Source: an uncultured Coriobacteriaceae bacterium (lineage in GTDB: Bacteria > Actinomycetota > Coriobacteriia > Coriobacteriales > Eggerthellaceae). Taken from it: DNA of 64,000 nucleotides. Below are positions 26,498 through 34,800 of this stretch, one piece after another (the stretch's first letter is position 1; each line of letters starts with the position of its first letter). The stretch spans positions 124,001-188,000 of the forward strand of contig CALDCB010000011.1 in NCBI GenBank assembly GCA_937937585.1. The letters are read 5' to 3'. The notes under the pieces were generated by a model, which was not told the origin of the DNA, did no database searches, and worked only from the letters and a program-made list of their open reading frames with translations. Position numbers and translations under genes: made by a program.

Positions 26498-27832
26498 ATG
26501 TTCGATCAGCTCAGATTTGCCAAAAAACTGGCCGCTTTAAGAAAGTCGCGGGGTTTTTCTCAAGTCGACATCGCCCAGGCATTAGGCGTATCCGATAAAA
26601 CCGTCTCAAAATGGGAAACGGGAGGCTCAACCCCGTCCCTCGAAACGCTTAGCGACCTGGCGGACTTCTATCAAGAGAGCCTTCCCTCCCTCGTTCACGA
26701 ACTCGAAAACCAGACAAGCAGTGTACCCACGATCGTCATCACGGGAGGTCCCCGTTCGGGAAAAACCGCCGTGGTCGATTACCTTTCCTATAAACTTGCG
26801 CTCGACGACTTCATGGTTTTCCGTTTGAATGAAATCGCCTCCTCGATGATCCAAAGCGGCCTTACGCCCTCGAGGTTCAAAGATCCATATGAATTTCAGT
26901 CCGAATTGTTCATTCGGCAAAAGGAAGAAGAAGAAAAGCTTCTTGAGGCAGCGGAAGCCACGATGAGCGAAACCGATGATCAACGTACCGTGATCATTTG
27001 CGACAGAGGCTTGCAAGACGGTCGTGCCTACGTGTCTCACGCCGAATTCAATCGCATTGTCGCTGCTGCGGGCATTTCAAAAGAGGAGCTCCGCGACCGG
27101 TACACTGGTGTTGTTCACTTGGAAACCATGGAAAAGCAACCTGTAAGCGAAATCATCAACCCGGCGCGCTTGGAGGAAGAGGACGAGCTTCTTGATCTGG
27201 CTGCGGCAACGAAAACCGCATGGTCAGAGGTGCCAACCATGACAATTCACGCCCATGATGATATGGATATCAAGCTTCGTGAAGCGGAAAACGCCGTTCG
27301 ATCAATACTTGAAATGGAGGCACTGCCAAATCCCCCTCGCCCAAGAAGGATACTGGTACGACGACCAAAGCTTGAAGATTTTCTTGATCGAAGCAACGCA
27401 TCCCTCGATCAGATAACAGTGACGTTCACTCAAGCGATAAACAGCTCACGGCAAATGCTCATCAAACGCAAAACCCATGCGGAAATGCAATTGACCTCCG
27501 TGCGCATCAACGAAAGTCAAACTGGCGAAAATCGCAAGCATGAACTTGAGATACCCATCATCGGACAAGCGTTCTCATCGTATCTGGAATTTGCAGACGG
27601 GACACTTCCTTCAGTAACCAAGCAAACAGCCCGCTTTCACCATGCAGGGCAAGCGCTTTCGCTTTCGTTCTACGACTTCCTTCCTTATGTTGCGATTCTG
27701 GAAGGCGAGCCGATAGCTTCAGCCGAAAAGCTTGAACTTCCGCCTTACCTTATCGAAATCCGTGACGTGACAGATTCGGACAAGTTCACCGATCTCACCT
27801 TCGCTAAAGCCTTGGCGGAAAAGCTTCTATGA
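26498..27832 (+). CDS. XRE HTH - P-loop ATPase - CYTH-like fusion protein
   Basis: A 444-residue three-part protein. Residues about 4-60 are a Cro/CI helix-turn-helix (FAKKLAALRKSRGFSQVDI, VSDKTVSKWETGGSTP). Residues about 75-260 are a P-loop NTPase of the NadR-kinase-like AAA_28 type: GGPRSGKTAVVDYLS (Walker A) and RTVIICDRGLQDGRAYVS (Walker B-like). Residues about 275-444 resemble a CYTH/triphosphate-tunnel fold: IKRKTHAEMQLTSVRI, KHELEIPI and a C-terminal IEIRDVTDSDKFTDLTFAKAL. The usual ExExK entry motif is replaced by ILVRRP, so catalysis is doubtful. The start is fixed by GGAG before the ATG at 26498. The layout recalls NadR (HTH plus kinase) but the third domain differs. It may be a sensor-regulator for a phosphorylated metabolite; the function is unknown. 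Confidence 0.75.
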   Translation: MFDQLRFAKKLAALRKSRGFSQVDIAQALGVSDKTVSKWETGGSTPSLETLSDLADFYQESLPSLVHELENQTSSVPTIVITGGPRSGKTAVVDYLSYKLALDDFMVFRLNEIASSMIQSGLTPSRFKDPYEFQSELFIRQKEEEEKLLEAAEATMSETDDQRTVIICDRGLQDGRAYVSHAEFNRIVAAAGISKEELRDRYTGVVHLETMEKQPVSEIINPARLEEEDELLDLAAATKTAWSEVPTMTIHAHDDMDIKLREAENAVRSILEMEALPNPPRPRRILVRRPKLEDFLDRSNASLDQITVTFTQAINSSRQMLIKRKTHAEMQLTSVRINESQTGENRKHELEIPIIGQAFSSYLEFADGTLPSVTKQTARFHHAGQALSLSFYDFLPYVAILEGEPIASAEKLELPPYLIEIRDVTDSDKFTDLTFAKALAEKLL

Positions 27833-27836
27833 AAAA

Positions 27837-27866
27837 GAACCGGCCGTGCATTTGCACGGCCGGTTC
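27837..27866. terminator. Bidirectional terminator between CYTH gene and thrS
   Basis: Perfect 14-bp arms GAACCGGCCGTGCA and TGCACGGCCGGTTC. On the minus strand the stem is followed by TTTTTC, so it is the terminator of thrS; it also lies directly behind the plus-strand gene. Confidence 0.85.
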
Positions 27867-27918
27867 TCTATAGCGACAATGGCGCACCTTTGAGCTGCGC
27901 TATCGCAAAGCGAATAGC

Positions 27919-29682
27919 CTAACCGCGACGCTCCGCGATCTCAGACGTAATGTCGGCGATGAATTCATCAAGCGAACGCTGAACGGTTTCGTTCGAGCGA
28001 TCGCGAACCGAAATGTTTCCGGCCTCTTCCTCTTGTTCGCCAAGAATGAGCATGTAGGGAGCGCGATCAACGGAACGAGCCTCGCGGATCTTGTAGCCGA
28101 TCTTCTCGTCACGCTCGTCGAGCACAGCACGCACTCCTGCTGCCTGAAGGGCATCGGTGACCTGCTTAGCGTACTCCATATGCTTAGCGGAAACAGGAAG
28201 CACCTTAACCTGGCACGGAGCAAGCCACGTGGGGAACTTGCCCGCGAAGTGCTCGGTGAGGATACCGATGAAGCGCTCGATAGAGCCGAAGCACACGCGG
28301 TGAAGCATGACAGGGCGCTTCTTCGAGCCGTCGGCATCGGTGTACTCCAAATTGAAGTTCAACGGCATCTGGAAGTCAAGCTGAACCGTGCCGCACTGCC
28401 ACGTACGACCCAGGCAATCCTCCAAATGGAAGTCGATCTTAGGACCATAGAAGGCGCCGTCGCCCTCGTTGACCTCGTAAGGCATGCCAAGGCGCTCAAG
28501 AGCGTCCTTCAAGCCGCCTTCAGCCGCTGCCCAATCTTCATCGGAACCCATAGAGTCCTCGGGGCGAGTGGAAAGCTCGACGTGGTACTTGAAGCCGAAC
28601 TTCTGGTACACGGAATCGATGAGGTTGACAACACCGATGATCTCGTCGGTAAGCTGATCGGGGCGAACGAACAGGTGGGCATCGTCCTGAGTGAAGCAAC
28701 GCACACGGAACAGACCGTGCAGCGCGCCCTTCATCTCGTGACGGTGAACAATGCCAAGTTCACCGGCGCGAATAGGCAGATCGCGATAGCTATGCGGCTT
28801 GGAAGCGTAAACCAGAACACCGCCGGGGCAGTTCATCGGCTTGATGCAGAACGGCTCCTCGTCGATGGTGGTGGAGTACATGTTGTCCTTGTAATGATCC
28901 CAATGACCCGAAGTCTCCCACAGGTTCTTGGTCATGATGAGTGGCGTGGAAATCTCGACATAGCCAGCCTTGGCGTGGATCTCGCGCCAGTAATCGATGA
29001 GCTGGTTCTTCAAGAGCATGCCGTTAGGCAGGAAGAACGGGAAGCCAGGGGCCTCGTCACGCATCATGAACAGGCTCATTTCGCGGCCGATCTTGCGATG
29101 GTCGCGCTTCTTCGCCTCTTCGAGCATCTTCAGGTGCTCGTCAAGTTCTTCTTTCGATGCGAAAGCGATGCCGTTGACGCGCGTGAGCATCTTGTTATCT
29201 TTGTCGCCGCGCCAGTAAGCGCCGGAAACCGCCGTGAGCTTGAATGCTTTAAGGGCCTTCGTGTAGCAGATATGAGGGCCAACGCACATGTCGATGTACT
29301 CGCCCTGCTGATAGAACGTGATGCGGGCATCGTCAGCAAGATCGCCGATATGCTCGACCTTGTACTTCTCGCCGCGCTCCTCCATAAGCTTGACGGCTTC
29401 TTCACGGGGAAGCTCGAACACCTGGAACTTAAGGTTCTCTTTGGTGATCTTCTTCATCTCGGCTTCGATAGCGGGGAAGTCTTCCTCGGTAAGCTTGATG
29501 TCGCCAAGGTCGACGTCGTAGTAAAAACCATTGTCGGTAGCGGGGCCGTAAGCGAAATCGGCATTGGGGTACAGGCGCTTGATGGCCTGGGCCATGATAT
29601 GCGCAGCGGAATGTCTAAGAACGTGAAGTTCCTCTTCAGCTGGGCACTCGTTGACGGAACCGTCGTTGTACAGAACCTTCAT
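27919..29682 (-). CDS. thrS: Threonyl-tRNA synthetase lacking the TGS domain
   Basis: Class II aminoacyl-tRNA synthetase, 587 residues, charging tRNA(Thr). It has the editing domain (HSAAHIMAQAIKRLYPNADF, and the Cys-containing DMCVGPHICYTK), motif 2/3 catalytic blocks (KPMNCPGGVLVY, RVRCFTQDDAHLF, HRVCFGSIERFIGILTEHF) and the anticodon-binding domain. The N-terminus begins directly with MKVLYNDGSVNECPAEEELH, so the roughly 60-residue TGS domain of E. coli ThrRS is absent. The ATG at 29682 has GAGGAG 9 bases upstream. I see no T-box in the leader. Confidence 0.94.
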   Translation of the reverse strand: MKVLYNDGSVNECPAEEELHVLRHSAAHIMAQAIKRLYPNADFAYGPATDNGFYYDVDLGDIKLTEEDFPAIEAEMKKITKENLKFQVFELPREEAVKLMEERGEKYKVEHIGDLADDARITFYQQGEYIDMCVGPHICYTKALKAFKLTAVSGAYWRGDKDNKMLTRVNGIAFASKEELDEHLKMLEEAKKRDHRKIGREMSLFMMRDEAPGFPFFLPNGMLLKNQLIDYWREIHAKAGYVEISTPLIMTKNLWETSGHWDHYKDNMYSTTIDEEPFCIKPMNCPGGVLVYASKPHSYRDLPIRAGELGIVHRHEMKGALHGLFRVRCFTQDDAHLFVRPDQLTDEIIGVVNLIDSVYQKFGFKYHVELSTRPEDSMGSDEDWAAAEGGLKDALERLGMPYEVNEGDGAFYGPKIDFHLEDCLGRTWQCGTVQLDFQMPLNFNLEYTDADGSKKRPVMLHRVCFGSIERFIGILTEHFAGKFPTWLAPCQVKVLPVSAKHMEYAKQVTDALQAAGVRAVLDERDEKIGYKIREARSVDRAPYMLILGEQEEEAGNISVRDRSNETVQRSLDEFIADITSEIAERRG

Positions 29683-29874
29683 AGATGGATTCTCCTCGGT
29701 GAATTCGAGTTCGAAATCATAATCGCAAACGATTGTACACCCCAACCCCGTCCTTGTTTCCTCGTTGTTCTTCAACCCGAAAAATTCTGGAAACAGACCG
29801 ATCGTAGGTTTTAAGCATGGCACGGAGGCGATTCACCGATCGTGCATCCAGGCAAACCGCTTAAGGAGGAGAAG

Positions 29875-31959
29875 ATGGGACGAATCGACGAGGAGTACGG
29901 AACGCTCGTTTTCAACGATCACATCATGCAGGAACGACTTCCCCGTACTACGTACAAAGCGCTCTCGAAAACGCTTAAAGAGGGCGAACCGCTCGACATC
30001 GACGTTGCCAACGTCGTTGCCCACGCGATGAAGGAATGGGCCGTCGAAAACGGAGCGACGCACTACACGCACTGGTTCCAACCGCTAACCGGCATCACGT
30101 CCGAAAAGCATGACGCGTTCATCAACCCGCAAGACGACGGCCGCGCGATCATGTCGTTCTCGGGCAAAGAGCTCATTCAGGGCGAGCCTGACGCCTCGTC
30201 CTTCCCCTCAGGCGGTCTTCGCGCCACCTTCGAGGCTCGCGGCTACACCGCATGGGATCCCACCAGCTACGCGTTCATCAAAGACGAAGTGCTTTGCATC
30301 CCCACTGCATTCTGCAGCTACACGGGCGAAGCGCTGGACAAAAAAACCCCTCTTCTGCGTTCGATGGAGGCCATTTCGAAGGAAGCCGTGCGTACGCTTG
30401 CCATGTTCGGCATCGATGTGCCGCGCGTCACCACCACCGTCGGAGCCGAGCAGGAGTACTTCTTGATCAAGGAGTCCGACTACGAGCATCGCCAGGACCT
30501 TATCCTGACCGGCCGCACGCTGTTCGGCGCACCGCCCTGCAAGGGCCAGGAACTTGAAGAGCACTATTTCGGCGCCATCCGCCCCACCGTCAACAACTTC
30601 ATGAAGGAACTTGACGACGCGCTCTGGAAGCTCGGCATCCCCGCCAAAACAAAGCACAACGAGGTTGCTCCGTCTCAGCACGAGCTCGCACCGATCTTCA
30701 CCGTGTCCAACCGCGCGATCGACAACAACCTGGTCACCATGGAACTGATGAAAACCATTGCAAGCCATTACGGCTTGGTCTGTCTGCTCCATGAAAAGCC
30801 CTTCGAAGGGATTAACGGCTCGGGCAAGCATAACAACTGGTCCATTGCGACCGACAAGCTGAACCTGCTCGATCCGGGCAAGACTCCGATGGGCAACCTT
30901 CGCTTCCTGGTATTCCTGAGCGCCGTCGTTCAGGCTGTCGACGAGTATCAGGGCCTGCTTCGCTGCTCGGTTGCCTCTGCGGGCAATGATCACCGCCTTG
31001 GTGCAAACGAAGCTCCGCCGGCCGTCATCTCCATCTTCCTTGGCGACGATCTTGGTGCCGTGGTCGATTCGATCATCAACGGCAAGGAATACGAGAGTGC
31101 CGATAAGGCATACATGGATCTTGGCGTGGATGCTCTGCCGAACTTCCTGAAGGACAACACCGACCGCAACCGCACCAGTCCCTTTGCGTTCACGGGCAAC
31201 AAGTTCGAGTTCCGCATGCCGGGCAGCCAGATCAACTTGGCCGACGCGAATACCGTCTTAAACGTCGCCGTCGCAAAGGCGCTGCGCGATTTCAACGAGG
31301 ACGTGGAAGGCGCCGAGAACTTCGAGCAGGCCGCATTCGCCCATGTCCGTAAGACCCTGACCGAGCATCAGCGCATCATCTTCAACGGAGACGGCTACTC
31401 CGACGAATGGCTTGACGAAGCCCAGCGCCGTGGTCTTTTGAACCTGAAGGCAACGCCCGATGCAGCCCAGGCTATGACCGACCCTAAGGCCATCGAGCTG
31501 TTCGAGGAGTTCGGCGTGATGTCGGCCGTTGAGATGCACAGCCGCTACGAGGTGAAGCTCGAGCAGTACTCCAAGCTGCTGAACATCGAAGGCCGCACCA
31601 TGAGCCATATGACCAAGCGCAAGATCGCCCCTGCCGTCAGCGCCTACGCAGACCAGATTTCTCAAACGATCATCGGTAAGAAGAAGGCCTGTCCCGAGCT
31701 TGAGCCCGCAGGCGAGATCAAGCTCCTGAAAGAGCTTAACGAAGGCACGAATAGGATTTCCGAGTGCCTGGAAGTTCTTGATGCAGCACTTGAAGAAGCT
31801 GCCAGCATCGAAGACAGCCTGGAAGAAGCCACTACCTATCACGATAAGGTTCTTGCAGCCATGGATGATCTTCGCGCCGTGTGCGACGAAATGGAGAACA
31901 TCTGCTCGACCGAGGTCTGGCCGATGCCCACCTACAACAAGATGCTCTTCTACTGCTAG
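29875..31959 (+). CDS. glnN: Glutamine synthetase type III
   Basis: Makes glutamine from glutamate, ammonia and ATP. The 694-residue length and motifs such as THYTHWFQPLTGITSEKHDAF, VGAEQEYFLI, KTKHNEVAPSQHELAPIF and GSGKHNNWSI identify the GSIII family (decameric enzymes found in Bacteroidetes, Clostridia and Coriobacteria). The start at 29875 has AAGGAGGAG directly upstream. With gltBD (33.3-39.4 kb) it completes the GS/GOGAT ammonia-assimilation cycle. Confidence 0.96.
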   Translation: MGRIDEEYGTLVFNDHIMQERLPRTTYKALSKTLKEGEPLDIDVANVVAHAMKEWAVENGATHYTHWFQPLTGITSEKHDAFINPQDDGRAIMSFSGKELIQGEPDASSFPSGGLRATFEARGYTAWDPTSYAFIKDEVLCIPTAFCSYTGEALDKKTPLLRSMEAISKEAVRTLAMFGIDVPRVTTTVGAEQEYFLIKESDYEHRQDLILTGRTLFGAPPCKGQELEEHYFGAIRPTVNNFMKELDDALWKLGIPAKTKHNEVAPSQHELAPIFTVSNRAIDNNLVTMELMKTIASHYGLVCLLHEKPFEGINGSGKHNNWSIATDKLNLLDPGKTPMGNLRFLVFLSAVVQAVDEYQGLLRCSVASAGNDHRLGANEAPPAVISIFLGDDLGAVVDSIINGKEYESADKAYMDLGVDALPNFLKDNTDRNRTSPFAFTGNKFEFRMPGSQINLADANTVLNVAVAKALRDFNEDVEGAENFEQAAFAHVRKTLTEHQRIIFNGDGYSDEWLDEAQRRGLLNLKATPDAAQAMTDPKAIELFEEFGVMSAVEMHSRYEVKLEQYSKLLNIEGRTMSHMTKRKIAPAVSAYADQISQTIIGKKKACPELEPAGEIKLLKELNEGTNRISECLEVLDAALEEAASIEDSLEEATTYHDKVLAAMDDLRAVCDEMENICSTEVWPMPTYNKMLFYC

Positions 31960-32018
31960 ACAATCCGGGCACGGGCGACAAAGCAAGCCATTGAAACGCC
32001 CACCCTTCCCCTCCTTCG

Positions 32019-32058
32019 GGCCCGCAGGGATCGCCTCCCCTGCGGGCCTCCTTCTTTT
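32019..32058 (+). terminator. Rho-independent terminator of glnN
   Basis: GGCCCGCAGGG and CCCTGCGGGCC form an 11-bp stem. It is followed by TCCTTCTTTT on the plus strand. Confidence 0.85.
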
Positions 32059-32076
32059 AGAAGAAGGCTATGTGGA

Positions 32077-33288
32077 CTAGTGAACCCGCATGATGAAAAC
32101 CTCAAACAAGAACAGAATCACGAGGAATGTGAAGTTATACGCCTCAAATCGGGCGATGAACTTACCATTATCACCCAAACCGGTCTTCTGATACTGACGC
32201 AAGGTGATTAACGTAGCCAATGAAGAAATCGGAGTGCCTACTGCACCGATATTGGTTCCCAATGCAATACCAGCCCAGTCAGTTGAAAAATGACCGAGCA
32301 AAATCGCTGTGGGAACATTGCTGATGAACTGACAGCTTAATAGCGATGTCGCGAATACACCGCAACTGTTCAACACGGCACAAAAGAACTTGGTCACAAC
32401 CTCGATCTGGGCGATATTCCCACTGAAAACGAAGAAACAAGCAAACGTGACAACCAATGTATAGTCTGTCTTCGCGAACACGCGTCTATCGGTTATCGCA
32501 AGGACAACGACGACGATCATCATTCCAGTCAAATACGGAACAATGCCTAGCGTCATTGTGATGCAAAGAGCGAACAAGACGACGCAAATCGCAGCACGAG
32601 GTTTGGAGATTCGAATGGCTTCAGATTTCCGATAATGAAACTTCGCCGCCTTCACGAAGCCACACCGAGCAAAGATCAATGCAATGGAAAGCAAGAACGG
32701 CGGAGCCACAACAGCGATGTAATCACTGAAACCTACCCCGAAAGCCGTATACAAATACAAATTATGAGGCTTGCTGAACGGCAGAAGCATTCCACCAAAA
32801 TTCGCCGTTAAGGTGATCATGATGAAAACTAAAGGGATTTCGGACTCACGCTTCACCGACTTCAGTAGAGCGGTTGCCAAGGGAAGCAAGGTAACGAGCG
32901 TCATGTCATTTGACATGACCATCGAGCACCCAAGCGTGGTCAGCACCAATGTGAAAATAAGCCCCTTGGTGCTGCTCACGCGCTCAACCAACGAGTGCGC
33001 AACGAACTCCATCAGACCAGAAGAGTCAATACCAGCGATAACAGCCAATACACTGAACAAGCACGCAAGAGTATGCCAGTTGAAATAATCAAAGTATGCA
33101 GCAGAAGGCGGGACGAAGAACATAGTCACCAGCGCCGCTGTTGCTGAGATGATCAGCAAAGGATTATGAGCAAAGGAATGCTCTGCAGCTCGCTCAGCGG
33201 AGCGCGCACGCATACCCGCAAGATGAACACCGTGATGTTTGGCGTCTAGGTTCTCTATGTATTCGCTAGGAAGCCTCATGGGGCACAT
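32077..33288 (-). CDS. SLC13/ArsB-type anion permease
   Basis: Integral membrane carrier of the ion-transporter superfamily (ArsB/NhaD/CitM/DASS-like); about 403 residues with about eleven hydrophobic helices. Two helical hairpin regions typical of this fold are seen: SNDMTLVTLLPLA with TANFGGMLLPFSKPHN, and SNVPTAILLG with GTNIGAVGTPISSLATLI. The substrate cannot be told from sequence. It follows gltD by 48 bases on the same strand, so a dicarboxylate or 2-oxoglutarate role is conceivable but unproven. The start is uncertain between ATGs at 33288 and 33279; neither has a strong ribosome site. Confidence 0.8.
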   Translation of the reverse strand: MCPMRLPSEYIENLDAKHHGVHLAGMRARSAERAAEHSFAHNPLLIISATAALVTMFFVPPSAAYFDYFNWHTLACLFSVLAVIAGIDSSGLMEFVAHSLVERVSSTKGLIFTLVLTTLGCSMVMSNDMTLVTLLPLATALLKSVKRESEIPLVFIMITLTANFGGMLLPFSKPHNLYLYTAFGVGFSDYIAVVAPPFLLSIALIFARCGFVKAAKFHYRKSEAIRISKPRAAICVVLFALCITMTLGIVPYLTGMMIVVVVLAITDRRVFAKTDYTLVVTFACFFVFSGNIAQIEVVTKFFCAVLNSCGVFATSLLSCQFISNVPTAILLGHFSTDWAGIALGTNIGAVGTPISSLATLITLRQYQKTGLGDNGKFIARFEAYNFTFLVILFLFEVFIMRVH

Positions 33289-33335
33289 TGTACGCCCACG
33301 AGGCTTCTCCAACAGAAAAATTTTCCTTCGGCAAT

Positions 33336-34799
33336 TTACTTTATTGACCTGCAACTCAAGGCAGCAACGACTTCTTCGGCGCAGGCAATGCCATCGTGCA
33401 TGGCGCTGGCCACAAGCGTGGAACCCGTCAAGAAATCGCCTGTTGCGAAAACGGGGGTATCGAAGCTCGACTCCTGAGCGAGAACTGCCCTATGGGTGCC
33501 GTTCGAAACCAACGCAACGGGCTTTCCCTCACTCGCACACGCCACATGGAACGCATCCAGAATGCCATCCTCGGGCGCAACGAAACCTTTTGCGATAAGA
33601 ACCAAATCGGCGGGAACCTCGTAGGGGTCGCTTCCGTCTTTGGCTTGAAGAACGGCGACGGCAACGTCTTCACCGTTTGCGGAAGCTTTGAACGCAAGGG
33701 TATCCGTAGACCACACGCGAGGATCTTCACCCATGATCGCAGCAGCCTCCAATTGACCATAACCATTTTTTGCAGGTCCATGCGGGTTAGGCCAGTTCAT
33801 CCAGTCGGTTTCAGCATCGGGTGCTTTAGGAGCGGAAGCGCGAATCACCTGATGAACCGATGCGCAACCCTGACGAAGGGCCGTCGCGACGCAATCGACG
33901 CCGGTATCGCCGCCGCCCACAACGATGACATGCTTACCTTTAGCCGTTTCCTCCGGCTTTTCCGAATCAAGAAGCGACTTCGTTGCCTCGGTCAGGTAGT
34001 CGACAGCGAAGCGGACGTTCTCAAGATCTTCGCCTTCGACCCCCATAGCACGGGGCTTGCGGAAACCACATGCCAACACAACAGCATCGAAATCATTCAG
34101 GATCTCGTCAGCTCGATCGATTGCATCGCATTCGAAAACGAATTCGACACCGCTGCGCTGCATCAGATCGATGCGACGTTCGATGATCGATTTCGGCAGC
34201 TTCATGTTGGGAATGCCGTACATCAGCAACCCACCCGCACGATCCGCCTTCTCGAAAACAGTGACGGCCAACCCCTCGCATGCAAGTTTCCATGCCACTG
34301 CAAGGCCAGCGGGGCCAGAACCGACAACCGCAACCTTAGCTGCTCCTTCTTTATGAATCGGCAACGGCTTCACACCCGCAGCCCATGCTGCATCCGAAAT
34401 GGCCCGCTCGTTGTCGTGGATAGTCACCGCTTGGTCGTGTTCTCCCAAGTTGCATGCCTGCTCACACGGAGCCGGGCAAACCCTACCCGTGAACTCGGGA
34501 AACGGGTTAGTCGTCGAAAGACGTGCCGCCGCTTCCGCAAGACGACCTTCATACAGAAGATCGTTTGTCTCGGGAATGGGGTTATGAAGAGGACAACCCG
34601 TCGGCTTCTTCGCCTTCCCGATGACAATGCCGCATTGGCAGAACGCAACGCCGCAATCCATGCAGCGGCTCGCTTGGACTTCCTGATCTGACAGCGGCAG
34701 AGGGATGGCGAATTCGTTGTAGCCGGCAACCGATTCGCGGGCATCGGCTACGCCGTGGGCAACGCGCTCAACGTGAAGGAATGCTCCCGGTTTTCCCAT
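33336..34799 (-). CDS. gltD: Glutamate synthase small subunit
   Basis: FAD/NAD(P)H-dependent electron-input subunit of glutamate synthase; 487 residues. The N-terminal Fe-S region shows CMDCGVAFCQCG and GRVCPAPCEQACNLG. Two dinucleotide-binding motifs follow: GSGPAGLAVAWKLA (FAD) and VGGGDTGVDCVATALRQG (NADPH). The end contains FATGDFLTGSTLVASAMHDG. Its ATG at 34799 lies 1 base after the gltB stop region, with AGGGGGA upstream; the two are one transcription unit. Confidence 0.95.
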   Translation of the reverse strand: MGKPGAFLHVERVAHGVADARESVAGYNEFAIPLPLSDQEVQASRCMDCGVAFCQCGIVIGKAKKPTGCPLHNPIPETNDLLYEGRLAEAAARLSTTNPFPEFTGRVCPAPCEQACNLGEHDQAVTIHDNERAISDAAWAAGVKPLPIHKEGAAKVAVVGSGPAGLAVAWKLACEGLAVTVFEKADRAGGLLMYGIPNMKLPKSIIERRIDLMQRSGVEFVFECDAIDRADEILNDFDAVVLACGFRKPRAMGVEGEDLENVRFAVDYLTEATKSLLDSEKPEETAKGKHVIVVGGGDTGVDCVATALRQGCASVHQVIRASAPKAPDAETDWMNWPNPHGPAKNGYGQLEAAAIMGEDPRVWSTDTLAFKASANGEDVAVAVLQAKDGSDPYEVPADLVLIAKGFVAPEDGILDAFHVACASEGKPVALVSNGTHRAVLAQESSFDTPVFATGDFLTGSTLVASAMHDGIACAEEVVAALSCRSIK

Positions 34800-34800
34800 G

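Noticed and set aside
28033..29814. 593-codon open frame on the plus strand
   Set aside because: Shadow of thrS on the opposite strand; no recognisable domain.
29683..29874. T-box leader before thrS
   Set aside because: No AGGGTGGNACCGCG-like specifier/antiterminator sequence is present in the 190 bases.
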